Below are positions 21,390 through 34,763 of a DNA stretch of 64,000 nucleotides, one piece after another. Where the stretch lies: assembly GCF_050947875.1 (NCBI RefSeq), contig NC_134569.1:17443631-17507630 (forward strand). The letters run 5' to 3'. Below the pieces are notes generated by a model. It made no database searches. It saw only the letters and a list, made by a program, of their open reading frames with translations, and had not been told where the DNA came from. Each line of letters begins with the position of its first letter. Positions within the stretch are counted from its first letter, which is position 1. The stretch comes from Dermacentor variabilis (Eukaryota; Arthropoda; Arachnida; Ixodida; Ixodidae). A program made the position numbers and the translations under genes.

Positions 21390-23645
21390 AATGGTTGCGA
21401 TAATGCAATCACACTACCGACCCGAATTACGAAAGACAATAAAACACTGCTAGACCTTCTTGTGACAAATTTTGATAATACAGACATCACAGCAGGAGCT
21501 ATATCATGTGGTCTTAGCGACCATCTTCCGATATTTGTTATGGTAAAGAAGCAGAATTTAGAAGGATGCAAAAGCCGACTACCCATTTTTTTTCAATCTA
21601 TTACTCTGTCAAATTTAGACAGCTTCAGGACTGAACTACTTAAGTCAGATTTTACATGGGTAATGAAGATAAAAAATGCCGACGAAGGGTATGAAAAATT
21701 TATCAACCAGTTCCTGCAAGTTTACAAGCGACATTTTCCAATGAGAACTTTTAAGCTAGGTAAAAAAATCCGCAAACCTTGGATAACTCCAGAACTGCGC
21801 CGAAAAATCAATGAGAAAAATATGCTTTACCATCAGTTTATTAAAACAAAAGATCTTGATACCTTAAAGCAATTTAAGGCGTGCCGAAATAAATTAAACA
21901 AGGAGGTTAAAAAAAGCAGATCTAGTTACATTTACTCTGAATTCCACAGTTGCCTAAAGAAAAGTGACCTCGTGTGGAAAAAGTTGAACACTGTTTTTAA
22001 ACGCACGCAACTTTCACCTAGAATCGAGAAGTTGTCAATAAATGACTGTGAAGTGTCTGGCTGCGCCCTTGCAGATTCCTTTAATGAGTATTTACTTCAT
22101 TATTCAGATCAAGGTATACTTGTAGATTTTCACAATTTTATGCCCATTAGAAATAATTCATCTGCTTTTCTAAGCCCTGTAACAGAGGATCAAGTTACCT
22201 CAGTTTTTTCTTCTTTAAATAATAGTTCAAATTGCGACGCTGAAGGAATTCAGACACGTCCGGTGAAATATGTGTTGGATGTCTTATGTCCATATTTAAC
22301 CCATATTTTTAACCTTTGCCTAACAAGTGCATGCTTTCCAAAGCGAATGCAAATCGCTAAAGTAACTATGCTTTTCAAAAAGGGTGATCCTAATGATATG
22401 AATAATTACCGACCCATCTCTGTCTTACCCGTATTTTCCAAAGGCTTGGAGAAGCTTACCCATTATCAGCTTTGCTCGTTCTTTGATTTACACAAACTTA
22501 TTTCAGATGCTCAATATGGATTTAGGAAGAACAAATTGACCGAATTAGCTTTGCTGGAACAGAAGGAATTTATTTTGTCCGAATTTGGAAAAAAGAACTT
22601 TGTACTAGGTATTTATGTCGACTTTTCTAAAGCATTTGATTGCATTCATCACTTAACTTTGCTGAATAAACTGGAAATTTATGGAATCCGAGGTCATTTT
22701 CTTGAACTTACTAAATCATATCTCAGTTTTCGACAGCAGTTCGTTCAAATCGAAACGTATCGTTCTGATTTAAAATCCATAGTTAAAGGTGTTCCTCAGG
22801 GCAGCATTCTTGGTCCGATTCTCTTTAACATTTATATCAATGATCTCACTAACCTCTCTACTAAACCTAAATGTGTTTTGTATGCCGACGACGCTAGTAT
22901 ATTTCTATCTGCTACAGACTGTCATATCTTACACAATGACGCGAATTCGCTCCTTACTAAGCTTAAAACGTGGTCAGTAGTAAACCATCTAAACATAAAC
23001 GTTAATAAGACGAAAGCTGTAATATTTAGACCTAAATCGAGGCAGCTAAATTCTCATGTAAGCTTAAGTTATGGTGGCGCACCAATAGAAATCACAAATA
23101 ATATTAAAATTCTGGGTGTTACATTTTCTCAGAACATGCTATGGGATAGTCACATTGATGCTGTTCTAACTAAGTTAGCCCGAGCAGTAGGCATTATTTC
23201 CCATTACAGATCATATCTCCCGTATCAAGTAAAGATCCTGCTTTATAATTCCCTATTTTACTCTCATCTTAATTACTGTTTCTTGGTCTGGGGCACAACC
23301 ACGTATACAAATTTGCAAAGGATCTTTATACTTCAAAAAAAGCTTATCAGAGTACTTTTTAATCTACCATACAACAGTCACTCGCAAGGTCTTTTCTCCA
23401 AAGCATGCATAATACCAGTATTCAGTCTTTACAATTATAAGCTAGCACTTGCCTTCCACGGCGAACTAAACAATCATCTTAAATATCTGCACGAGTTGTC
23501 ATTACTGAAAAAGAGCACTGTGTTTTACACTACCCGTCATAAAGAGGAGTGGATTGTACCAACTCCTAGAACCAATTACACAATGGAAAAAAATATCCTT
23601 CACACTTCCAACTCTATTAAACAACTTCAAAAAAACCGGGACTGA
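21390..23645 (+). CDS. LINE ORF2 C-terminal part: reverse transcriptase
   Basis: Open for 752 codons from the stop at 21387; the first ATG is at 21462 (727 aa). It carries the end of the EN (SDHLPIF), then RT motifs in order: FKKGDPNDMNNYRPISVLP, ISDAQYGFRKN, VDFSKAFDCI, GVPQGSILGPILFNIYINDL, and the catalytic YADD at 22881-22892, followed by the thumb (NHLNINVNKTKAVIF, LGVTFSQNMLWDSHI). RT copies element RNA onto nicked chromosomal DNA. The RT is intact, but separated from a working EN and from an ORF2 start, so this copy is probably not autonomous. Confidence 0.8.
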   Translation, partial: NGCDNAITLPTRITKDNKTLLDLLVTNFDNTDITAGAISCGLSDHLPIFVMVKKQNLEGCKSRLPIFFQSITLSNLDSFRTELLKSDFTWVMKIKNADEGYEKFINQFLQVYKRHFPMRTFKLGKKIRKPWITPELRRKINEKNMLYHQFIKTKDLDTLKQFKACRNKLNKEVKKSRSSYIYSEFHSCLKKSDLVWKKLNTVFKRTQLSPRIEKLSINDCEVSGCALADSFNEYLLHYSDQGILVDFHNFMPIRNNSSAFLSPVTEDQVTSVFSSLNNSSNCDAEGIQTRPVKYVLDVLCPYLTHIFNLCLTSACFPKRMQIAKVTMLFKKGDPNDMNNYRPISVLPVFSKGLEKLTHYQLCSFFDLHKLISDAQYGFRKNKLTELALLEQKEFILSEFGKKNFVLGIYVDFSKAFDCIHHLTLLNKLEIYGIRGHFLELTKSYLSFRQQFVQIETYRSDLKSIVKGVPQGSILGPILFNIYINDLTNLSTKPKCVLYADDASIFLSATDCHILHNDANSLLTKLKTWSVVNHLNINVNKTKAVIFRPKSRQLNSHVSLSYGGAPIEITNNIKILGVTFSQNMLWDSHIDAVLTKLARAVGIISHYRSYLPYQVKILLYNSLFYSHLNYCFLVWGTTTYTNLQRIFILQKKLIRVLFNLPYNSHSQGLFSKACIIPVFSLYNYKLALAFHGELNNHLKYLHELSLLKKSTVFYTTRHKEEWIVPTPRTNYTMEKNILHTSNSIKQLQKNRD

Positions 23646-24000
23646 CCTTCTTAAAATATCTAAACGTGAATTACGACAGATTCACTGCACACATTCCTAG
23701 TAAATCCACCTGTATTCCTATAATGTGTATACTTAATCCTGTGTTTATTGTACAGCTTTATACCCTCCGCACTTATTGTATTGATTGTTGTTCTATTTTC
23801 TTTGTTTCTATTTCATTTATGAAATGATCCTGTTATTTTTGGCTCTGCTAAATTGCGAAGAGATTATATGCATACTTGTGTGTGTCTTTCCTTGCTTTGC
23901 TGTTGTTGCCCTGTAGAAGGGGGCTGTGGGCCTTTTGTCAAGCTGCCGTTTACGAGCAGCTTTTACCCACAACCTCCTCCATCATCCCGATGGAAATACA

Positions 24001-24001
24001 G

Positions 24002-24093
<92 letters not shown>

Positions 24094-24094
24094 T
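24001..24094. repeat. (ATA)n LINE tail
   Basis: About 30 ATA units closing the 3' end of the CR1-like LINE. Confidence 0.9.
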
Positions 24095-24540
24095 AGCTGA
24101 ATGAAACTTGGAAGGACTAGAGTTTTATTCTAACGGACAAACATGGGGCTGTCCGTTGCCCTCCCGTAGAAGCCCATGTATTGACAGCAGACGGGAATTA
24201 CACAATATTTACAACTTCACTGGGAACTACGTAATTATGAAAAGTATATAGATCAAACTCAGCGAAGTCTTAGAGTCCTCTTAACGGCTAATTGCAATAT
24301 AATTTATTTCGGGATAGTTCCGATAAAACAAGAGTTACAGCTGTTTTTTGTAACCATACTCCCTCCGTATAGACGGCCATGTATCGACAGCAGACGGGAA
24401 TTCTGCAACGTTTACTGTGAACTAACCAATTATGACAAGTAAATGAAACTCTGCGTAATGACAGTTGTCTTAGCGGCCAATCTTAGTATGGTTTCTTTTT
24501 CAATATACCTGCATTAGATTGAGATCTACCTAGAATTCAC
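24095..24540 (+). repeat. Two diverged tandem monomers, ~205 bp
   Basis: The block with CATGTATTGACAGCAGACGG (24173) recurs as CATGTATCGACAGCAGACGG (24379). Neighbouring blocks keep the same order (AACTACGTAATTATGA / AACTAACCAATTATGA). Possibly the edge of a satellite or of an element with internal repeats. Confidence 0.55.
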
Positions 24541-25099
24541 GAGAAACTGGAGACAAAAATTTTTCCGTGCCGACGCGTAGACGGACGCACTTTGGACGGA
24601 CATCCACCACCGGCGGAGGGTCGCTATGCGCAGCTTCGCTTGCAAAGAGGGGGAGGCGAGCGAGCCTACGGTCGGCCGCCGCTGCACGTCAGTTTGGCCT
24701 AATCAACCGATGTATTCCTAAGTTGGGCCTTTCTGAGTGCCAAGTGTCGCCAAACGCGACGAAGACTCTATGAAGATTCATCTGCCAGGGAGACCTTAAG
24801 GAGAAGAAACTTAACTGTGCAGTTTTGATAAACGGCGCCAAGAACGGACGGATGCGCGATTCGAAGCCTGTATAGTATAATATGTACTGCGTTCACAATG
24901 ATCATACTTGAACGCCGTTTCTTATAATGTGCGCGTCGTTGACGGACATAAGATATTTTTTGAGGTTAGCCGGCTTGCGACCTGTTCATTCCTCGTGTGA
25001 TGCTTTTAGGAACCGTGTTTTAAGTTTTCCATAGATGCTAGAGGATGGTGAACAATGTTCACTTCACCGGAATAATTAATCAATTTTTACGCCACAGAT
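24541..25099. other. Unassigned
   Basis: A GC-rich patch (24560-24700) without a recognisable domain. No gene supported. Confidence 0.35.
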
Positions 25100-25205
25100 C
25101 TGCACAGCGGGCTATCAGGGACGCCGTATTTGAGGACCACGAATTCATTCTCGTCCCTGGAGTTAGCGCACTTGATCTAAGCGCACGGGCATTTCTCTTT
25201 AGAGC
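25100..25205 (-). mobile_element. Degenerate SINE body
   Basis: GGGACGCCGTATTTGAGGA and CTAAGCGCACGGGCATTT match the middle of the Ruka-type SINE consensus in reverse orientation, with many substitutions. Confidence 0.5.
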
Positions 25206-25475
25206 GAAAGCTATACTCCTCGAGGTACAACTCCCAAGGTCAATCTCGGCGCGCGTTTGACCTTCAGCCGCCGGCGTGCAAATGTCAAGTGTGAAGGTGT
25301 GACGTCACGTCACGTGATCCGCTGTGCAAAGGCGTCGCAGCTGCGCTCGCTCGAGCCTCGCCGCTGTGTAACACGTGGCTCGGCAAAGGTTTAAAGGGCT
25401 AAATACTGACCCTTTTCGCGGCGATCCCGTGGTGACGCATCCATTACTTGCCTCAAAGGCCTCCGCTGCCTCCGC

Positions 25476-27572
<2,097 letters not shown>

Positions 27573-27641
<69 letters not shown>
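27573..27641. repeat. (TA)n microsatellite
   Basis: About 35 TA units. Confidence 0.95.
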
Positions 27642-27644
<3 letters not shown>

Positions 27645-28796
27645 CAGGTATAATCGTCGTTTTTCGTAGGTATGGGTGTAGAGCGACACCGGCGGCACGT
27701 GCTCGAAACTAGTCAAGGCGGGCGCGCTCGTGTTACGCAAATCGAAACGTTTAACACTTAGAAACAGTGAATCATAGTCCTGAAAAAGTCCGCGACAGGC
27801 AAGTCAACTTCCATAGATTATCCGACGCGCACGCATACGTGTCGGAGTAAGGCTCATTAGTCACGGTCGAAAGTCCAAGCGCTCACATACACGTTTGTGC
27901 TTTCGCGCACAGTGAAAGATCGCATAACCGACATGCACATGTGGCCGCAGAGTCGCGTCACGACAAGTGTTCGTGTGCGCGTGATTGAGTGTGTGAGTGC
28001 ATGCGAACGAGATGGGTTCGACAGTGAACATTAAACGAGCGCACAGAACCAGCGACCCACATTTCCAGCTCGGTGCCGTACGGCGCCTTGTAGCCGCTGG
28101 GGCGCGGAGAAGATGCCTGCGTCGGTCCAACGAACTCATCTAAGCACACACTGCGTGCACTTTCTTCGCGCACGGGCTGTGCTGCGTGCGCAGCAAGCTG
28201 GCTGCCAACACGCGGCTGTGTGTTCTTGGGAGTGCCCGGCGGCCTTCGCGGTGCGTCGGATGCGCTCGGAAAAGTAGGCCGCCAGAGAGTGGACGGTGGT
28301 TGCAGCTGGGTGTTCGGTCGCTGGAGAGGCGACACCGCGGCGCCATCACGACCTGACTCGCGCGGACACGTCTGCTGCACTTCAGCGCCACTGCAGTGTC
28401 ACGACGATTACGTTGTCGACGAGACGCTCGCGCGGACGAAGATGTCGTGAACGCAGCGAGAGTCCGTCTGCCGACTGATTTCTCGGCTTCTCCGACTGAG
28501 TTGTGACAGTTACGTAAAGTTGCAATAGCGGGCGTCGCAGCAATTATCCGTCAGCAGCACAAACCAGGCGCGCTGTGGCGGTATTCTCGAACAAGCACCC
28601 ACCTTCGAGGACGCGATCACTTTCGCGAGGTCTCGCGTGACTCGGCACCTGACGCGTCGACGCGTCTGCGGACGACAAGGTTCCTGGCTTTTCGGTTCTT
28701 CTCTCCGTTTATATCAAACCCGAATGCAACGGACGTCTTTCTGAAGTATCGTGAGGCGCTGAGCCGCGCTCTCTGGAGGGTAGCGTCTATATGGTA
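27642..28796. other. Unassigned CpG-rich stretch
   Basis: 28050-28720 is GC/CpG-rich and open in several frames on both strands. None has a recognisable domain. Confidence 0.35.
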
Positions 28797-29312
28797 GCGT
28801 CTATATTAATGCGAGAGCGTTAAGGGACCAGTGTTGCAGAAAATCCGGTGTCGGCTTCCCACGTCGATCATATTTTCGGTGAAAATCATTCTGAACCATA
28901 TTCCGAACCGCGCATACCCAACTGCTATTTGATCATCAAGGTTGCTCACACCTTGTCTCTCATTCTTTAGAAAATTATTCCTCGAAATTTTGAGAACGGC
29001 AGACCACAAACAATTGTAATGGCGGGGAGGGGTAGGGGTAGGAAATAAAATACCGACAGTGCATATTTTTATGTTAGATCTTCTCAGACTGCAATACTAA
29101 AAGTGCGAAACAATAACAGGAGATCTACCCACGCAAGCGGCTGCATTTCTACCAGAAAACTTGCCTTCGTGCATAGCGTTCGCCGCCAACGTTTCCCAAT
29201 AAATGTTACCGTTTACATGAGCTGCAGTTGCCGGGAAGCATGAAAACCAGTCAGAGATCTTTGAATGCTGTCGTGCTCCACTCTTAGCTTAAGTGTCCTC
29301 TAAATTTTTACT
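28797..29312 (+). repeat. Dispersed ~500-bp repeat, copy C
   Basis: GCGAGAGCGTTAAGGGACC at the start and TAGCTTAAGTGTCCTC at the end. The internal blocks match copies A and B, except for an added G-rich patch near 29023. 18 kb from copy A, same orientation. Confidence 0.75.
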
Positions 29313-30335
29313 TTCCACATTCTCTATCTCAGTATCATTGTGTACCGAAAAGACGTACCACGGCTGTCGGACCACAGAGAGAGCGTCTGCTCACATTCTC
29401 GCTTCGTCAGTCAGAGGGCCAAAAGTTTAGGCCTCGGCTCGCCCACGCTGTTCAACCGACATCTCTCAACCGACTTGGAAGAGCATCGATCGGCGCGCGA
29501 TTTTGTTCGCCCTGCTTTTTGAAACGGTCATTTCGATGTGCCAGTGCGAAGCGTTATATACAAGCCGGTGCGCGCCACACAGCTAACGCCAAAGCGCCTG
29601 TCGCGCGATCGAGTCTGTGGCCGCGCGTAGCGCGTCGGCGCAGTGGACAATGGAAGCGCGTCGCTGGAAGCACGACGCCGTCCGAAAGCGAAGGCGTCCC
29701 GACGCAATCTCTCATTCTTCTCCTCGGCCGGTGTTCCGACGCTTCGTTGTCACGTCGCGGCCGGACGACAGCGCCTTGGCACAGAAAACGGCGCAACGGC
29801 CGGCGGTCCGCGGCACCCCGGCTTCGTTAGAGGCAAGGACACGGCGAGCACAAAAACGCGTCGACGAACGCGCGTGCGCCGGCGTTTGTTGGCGCGACCG
29901 AGGCGGCGAACGACGGCAGGCGGCTCTTTGTTGCGCACGGGGCTCCCGATGCGTGGTTTGGCTTCACGACAGCGCCGGCGAGAGAGAGGGAAAGCGCGCT
30001 TGGCGTCTATTCACGGGAAGCACCGTCGCCCTTGAGTCAAAAAAGTATTTCGCGAGACAGTTAGGTCAGTGCATTCAGGGTCCATATTCTAGACGTTCAC
30101 TTTCACGAGTATATCTGTCAGCGCGTTTTCATTGACTAATCGACTGACAGGTTGCGTGCCGCTCCAGTGAAACGTCGCGCAGGGCATTACGTCACATAAA
30201 AGTGAAACTATTGCCGAAAGTACCCGGCAGAGAATACGCGGTCCTAGGTTGTGCGATGTGCGACGGTTGTGCGAGTCGCCGAGTGCACATGCGATTCGTT
30301 TGTGTGCACCGATTTATCTGTGCTCTTTTTTCAAG
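29313..30335. other. Unassigned CpG-rich stretch
   Basis: 29560-30010 is rich in CG and Arg codons in every frame. The frames of 100-170 codons overlap one another on both strands and have no domain, so they are treated as compositional. Confidence 0.35.
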
Positions 30336-30480
30336 GTGGTAGTGGTGGTGGTGGTGGAGTGAAACATGTATTGGCCTCTGGGCCAGCTCCTCACATCAGT
30401 TGATCCAGGCCAGACTCTTTGATATAACAGAAAAAAAGGGAAATAAAATTGAAACCATGAATATACGACCGGAGGCCATC
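30336..30480 (-). mobile_element. LINE 3'-end-like fragment with GGT repeats
   Basis: GTGGTGGTGGTGGAGTG, then CCTCTGGGCCAGCTCCTC, resembles the reversed 3' end of tick LINEs with trinucleotide tails. No coding part. Confidence 0.35.
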
Positions 30481-30589
30481 CGGGTCAGAAGGTGAGATGA
30501 GTCCTGCAGGGAAGTGCTTTCGTCGAATGTCTTTTGTGGCAGAAAGTAGATGTGCCACGTTGACTGCTTTTAACGCTACGCCTTACTAT

Positions 30590-30720
30590 ATGACATGCGG
30601 TATATGCGGGTTATATTGCCACACGATTCCGTCACTGAAGTGGCTCATACCTTGTCTTACATTCTTGACAATTCCGGGAATGACAGCCCACAAACAAATG
30701 TCATGAAACTAAACACATGT
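30590..30720 (+). repeat. Fragment of the ~500-bp dispersed repeat
   Basis: GGCTCATACCTTGTCTTAC, then CAATTCCGGGAATGACAGCC and CACAAACAAATGTCATGAAA, match the middle of copy B (11955-12040). Confidence 0.6.
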
Positions 30721-33700
30721 GCAACTACTGAATTGAGCAATAGCTGAGGTCTTCTCGGGGGCTATATTTTGCTCGTGTTTTGATACTCTCCCGTAATCGA
30801 GAGTGGATGTACGTATGAAATGGCTACCGGAAAAGCTGATTGTTTGGAGATCATACTAGCCACAATCTTAAGATGGGTGTAGTGCATGTTCGCAACGACA
30901 CACCCCACCATACTACACTGCACCACACCGCACCACGCCATACTGTTCACTGGTTCATGCGGACCCAATAGTTTCCTGTCACAGACAGAACCTCATCGCA
31001 AGTCTCGTCTCGGCCAAAGAGACGGCGCGTCGGATGCGCCGCGGAACTCGAGGACCACTCGCGTTGAAAGGAGCACAGGCAACCCTGTCTCCGCGCCAAA
31101 AGATGACAAGTGCACAGCCCCCTGCATCTTCCTTTTGAACGTCGCTCCCCTATTGGAAATGGCAAATAAAACTTCAGCGCACTAGCTTTGTGCTTGCCTA
31201 TTGTAGATATATATGTACGCAGTTCTACAATTTCTCACACTTGAGCTTTCCTAGTGCTTCCTCATTTTTTCCCGTCTTTTCTATTTCTTATTTCACTCTC
31301 TCTCTCTCCTATTATCTATGCTTTAGGATAGCTGGTCTTTTAGTGGCCACATATATTGTACTACGCAGCTACCATAACGATTACATTTTGCAGTCACAAA
31401 AACAGCACAAATGGCGTTGAGAGAGAACTCGTCGTTGTTTGAGGTTTGTCCCACTTAAGGACAGGCAGCGGTAGTTAGAATTTTGCGAAATTATTTATTA
31501 CTCTTCTCAACAAACTTCTTAAATATACGTAGGTATGCGCTACACTTTCCTGGCGAGTCGTAAGCAGCGTAACGAAATTAGTGAGCAGTGAAACTTGTGA
31601 AAAGAAACTATTTTCTTAAAAGCAAGCCGCGATCACCCTGCGTCGCTTCGACGGCGAAAGCGTAGACTGAAATAGGTAATTGCCTCTGACCCTGGAGAAT
31701 ATGATGCACTCATCAATCATTTTGATGTTTCTTGCCTGCACGGATGAGAGGTAATTATCCGGCCTTGCCACGGGTGCGCTGAAGAAGGAAGGAATGAAAG
31801 GGCGAGCAACCGAATGCGGCGGAACCGTCGTCATCTTTTCAGAAACGATTTCCGGCAGCTCCGCCTGTGCTCTGGTACAGAACAGGTCGCGCGCGGCTCT
31901 TTTGTTTTCGTGGATTCTGCCGCCCGGGTTCGTGTCACCCGATCCTTCTTCCGACCGTCCAGAATACCGCACGCAACCGCATCCTCGACTGCGTCGTTTC
32001 GATTTGTTTTTCTCCTCTTCTTAGTATCCTCGTCCTCGCCGTTGGTAATTTCATCTCGTTTACGGGCCCGAGCGGGTCGTCAACATCAACAAATGGCTGT
32101 CGACTGCTTCCACTCGCAGGTGCTTCTTCCAATAAGGTTCGCGCACACTTTCTCAATCACTGCGGCCAAAAACAAACAAGCTGCTTGCCTTCCTTGCTTC
32201 AAATGTCGCGCTCTCACACTGATTTTGTGCGGTCTTGATGCGCGGTTAAGAACTCGGTTGAACAATGTGCACAGTTTTGCCGTTGCTGCAAGTATGTTGC
32301 GTGCTGCGCATATTAGGATATTCGTATAGCATACAAAACAGCGCTCTTTGTTATTGTTGTTGGGGTTGTCTGCCTTTCATATCTTTCATTATTTCTGTTT
32401 CCTTCTATATACGAAGCAACTAAGATTTGTTAGCATCGTGGTAACAGTCACAAGCGCTCTCTTTCCCCTTTTCCTTCTTTTTGTGATCGTGTTTTAGGTC
32501 TTCAAACTGAGCAACGATAACAGATGATGTTTGGTCGGGTTTAAATGATCGTAAGCTGAACTCCCCGGCCTCGAAATACGCCGTATATAGTTGAGCGTTC
32601 CTTGTTGACCTTGATCAGCTCGGGTTCTTTATGTCACAGTACGCGGGCGTTGTTGAGTTATATACCGTGGCCCGCAGCAATGCGACGGCGCAAATGGCAT
32701 ACATCCTCCTTGCAACTTTGCTTTGGCCACTGTGTGTTGATGTATTGTTTACGATTACTGGGACAGTATTATTCGTAAGCTTTATTGTTGCATTGAGTGT
32801 ACTTCATACGGTCTAGTGCGCCGCTATCACAGGACGGTATTCGAAAGTTTCGCGCCTGCATTTCTCTTCGCGGCAGCGGTTTAGCTCAGGACGCCTCATT
32901 AAGGAAAGCTCTGTATGCTCGAAGTTTTCCGATTTTAATGACCAACGTATTTCGTCTGATTTGAAAGCACGAGAAGAGTAGTTGGGCACGTTCAAGAAGA
33001 TGTTCGTGTTACGCAGATGGCAAGGTACTTGTGCTGAAACTAATTTGGCAGCAATTGTAAACAGGATTTCCGAGCAGGTCGAGCCATTCTGACCTATCAG
33101 GAAGGGCTAATGGTCGATTTGGAATAAGAACAGATTGGAATAGTTTTACATTGTATACTAGCCCTGGTCTATATTGTTCGTATATATGCAGAACACACTT
33201 CGCCCACTGCTGATGAAAACGCACGGAAATCTAGCGGAGCAAGTCTCCACAGTATCCGAAATTCGCATAAAGAAATAAGCCTTTCTTGTTGTTCTTTGAC
33301 GTTATCGATGACAATACGACGTCCCCAGGGGAAATGTGACTACTCTGTCATATGCAAACTGTCAGTAAAGGGTGCTAGGTTCACTGCATCATCTTTAGTT
33401 CCTTGCCATCATCCCGACAACGTTCACTCGCACGTGATAACGCCGCGTCACAGACGTACGTTGGCCACTGCGACGACAGTAGCGACTTTCGCGCGTACCT
33501 CGGCAAACGAATCGTGGAACGACGCGCCCCTCGGCACCGACATCGAAAGAGGGGCGACGCCGCATCAAACGCCAGGGGGCTGCACGTATATCGCGGGTGT
33601 CTAATTACCATGGCCGCGATTACGGCATCGATTAGCATAGATAAACACGCGTGCCCCGCTAACAACAGCACGGGGATCTGCTCGTGCCGCGCCTCTCTGC

Positions 33701-34593
33701 TTCAGCTTGCACGCACGGCTGCACGGTGACAACGACCTGGATGCACTCCGCGGCGTTCGATGTGCACGACGACGCGTTGCGGCATTGTGCCGCCGCAGTG
33801 CGCGCGCCCGGCCCATACGCTGTGCGGTTCGCGGCGTTTCTTTGTTTCGTATTATGCGGGGGACGACGAGTCAGGCACGCTCGCGAACACGCGCACGGCT
33901 CGCTCGGCCAGCTCGGTGGCTGACGCCGATCGCCGCCGACCTCGATGCGTTCCTCACGAAGTTGGACGCTCGAGGGGACGCCTTCGATTCTTTTTATCAT
34001 TGATCTTTTCTCTCTCCGACGATCCGCGCGTGAAGTGGAGAAATTCGTTGGCTGCAGCGCTGATCAATTTGCATACTCACGGTGCGCTCGTCACGGTGTT
34101 TGTGTTCCTTGTCTGTGGGCATTCGCTGCCAGGTCTGCTGTCCTGTCTGCTGTCCTGCTGCATTCACGGAATGATTAACGTTAAGGAGGGAATGCGCAGT
34201 GCGCAATGTATACATTCTGTGTCGCAATAATGTGACACTCGAGTGGAAGCTATGCAGCGCGGGCGTCAACCAATCAGGAGCACTGTCACTCGAATGCACG
34301 TGTTTTTTACATGTCAGAGTCTGCGTCGTCTTCGTCGCCTGCCAACTCTTTAGCACAGTTTCAGGCGCCGAGGCATGCCTCGTAATTTCCCCCACTGTGG
34401 GTATGCGCCACGGCCACCACTCGGGCCAACAACTTCCACTTCAACGCAGCAATATTTTGAAACAGCGCGCGCCTGGCTACGTGGCTGTTGTGGTGGAGAG
34501 TTCACTGCTCAGTGGGGCTTTATTTATATCACTCGTGTGGGAACGGTGAATATTCGATAGCTTGAGGCAAGATGCAGACGGTGTCAAAAATGG
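30721..34593. other. Unassigned, no supported gene
   Basis: Frames at 31814-32329 (171 codons) and 33400-34230 overlap other frames and show no domain. 33400-33960 is CpG-rich. A purine/pyrimidine skew near 31240-31310 explains Ser/Phe-rich frames. Confidence 0.35.
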
Positions 34594-34763
34594 TGGGGTT
34601 TAATGTCCCCACAAATTGCACAATGCGTTTGACGGACGCGATGGTGGAGTGCTGCGAAGTAAATTTGACCACCCTGGGTGCACACCACGCGCACACAAGT
34701 CGAAGTATAGCGAATGTTTTTGCATTTCGCCTCCATTGAAATGCAGCCGCCGCGGCCGGGAAG
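34594..34763 (-). mobile_element. Tick tRNA-derived SINE, diverged
   Basis: GGTGGGGTTTAATGTCCCC (tail side), CGATGGTGGAGTGCTGCG, TTTGCATTTCGCCTCCATTG and GCCGCCGCGGCCGGGA follow the SINE consensus order in reverse orientation. The box A head is lost after 34763. Confidence 0.7.

Larger units (their letters stand above)
19814..24094 (+). mobile_element. Nearly full-length CR1/L2/Jockey-group LINE
   Basis: Contains ORF1 (19889-20785), an endonuclease segment (20834-21389), a reverse transcriptase frame open to 23645, and a ~350-bp 3' untranslated region. That region holds AGAAGGGGGCTGTGGGCC and ends in an (ATA)n tail. The EN-RT layout without RNase H fits the CR1/L2/Jockey group; I cannot decide the clade by eye. 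Damage is limited to two stops in ORF1 and one frameshift plus one stop in EN, so the copy is fairly young. Confidence 0.85.
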
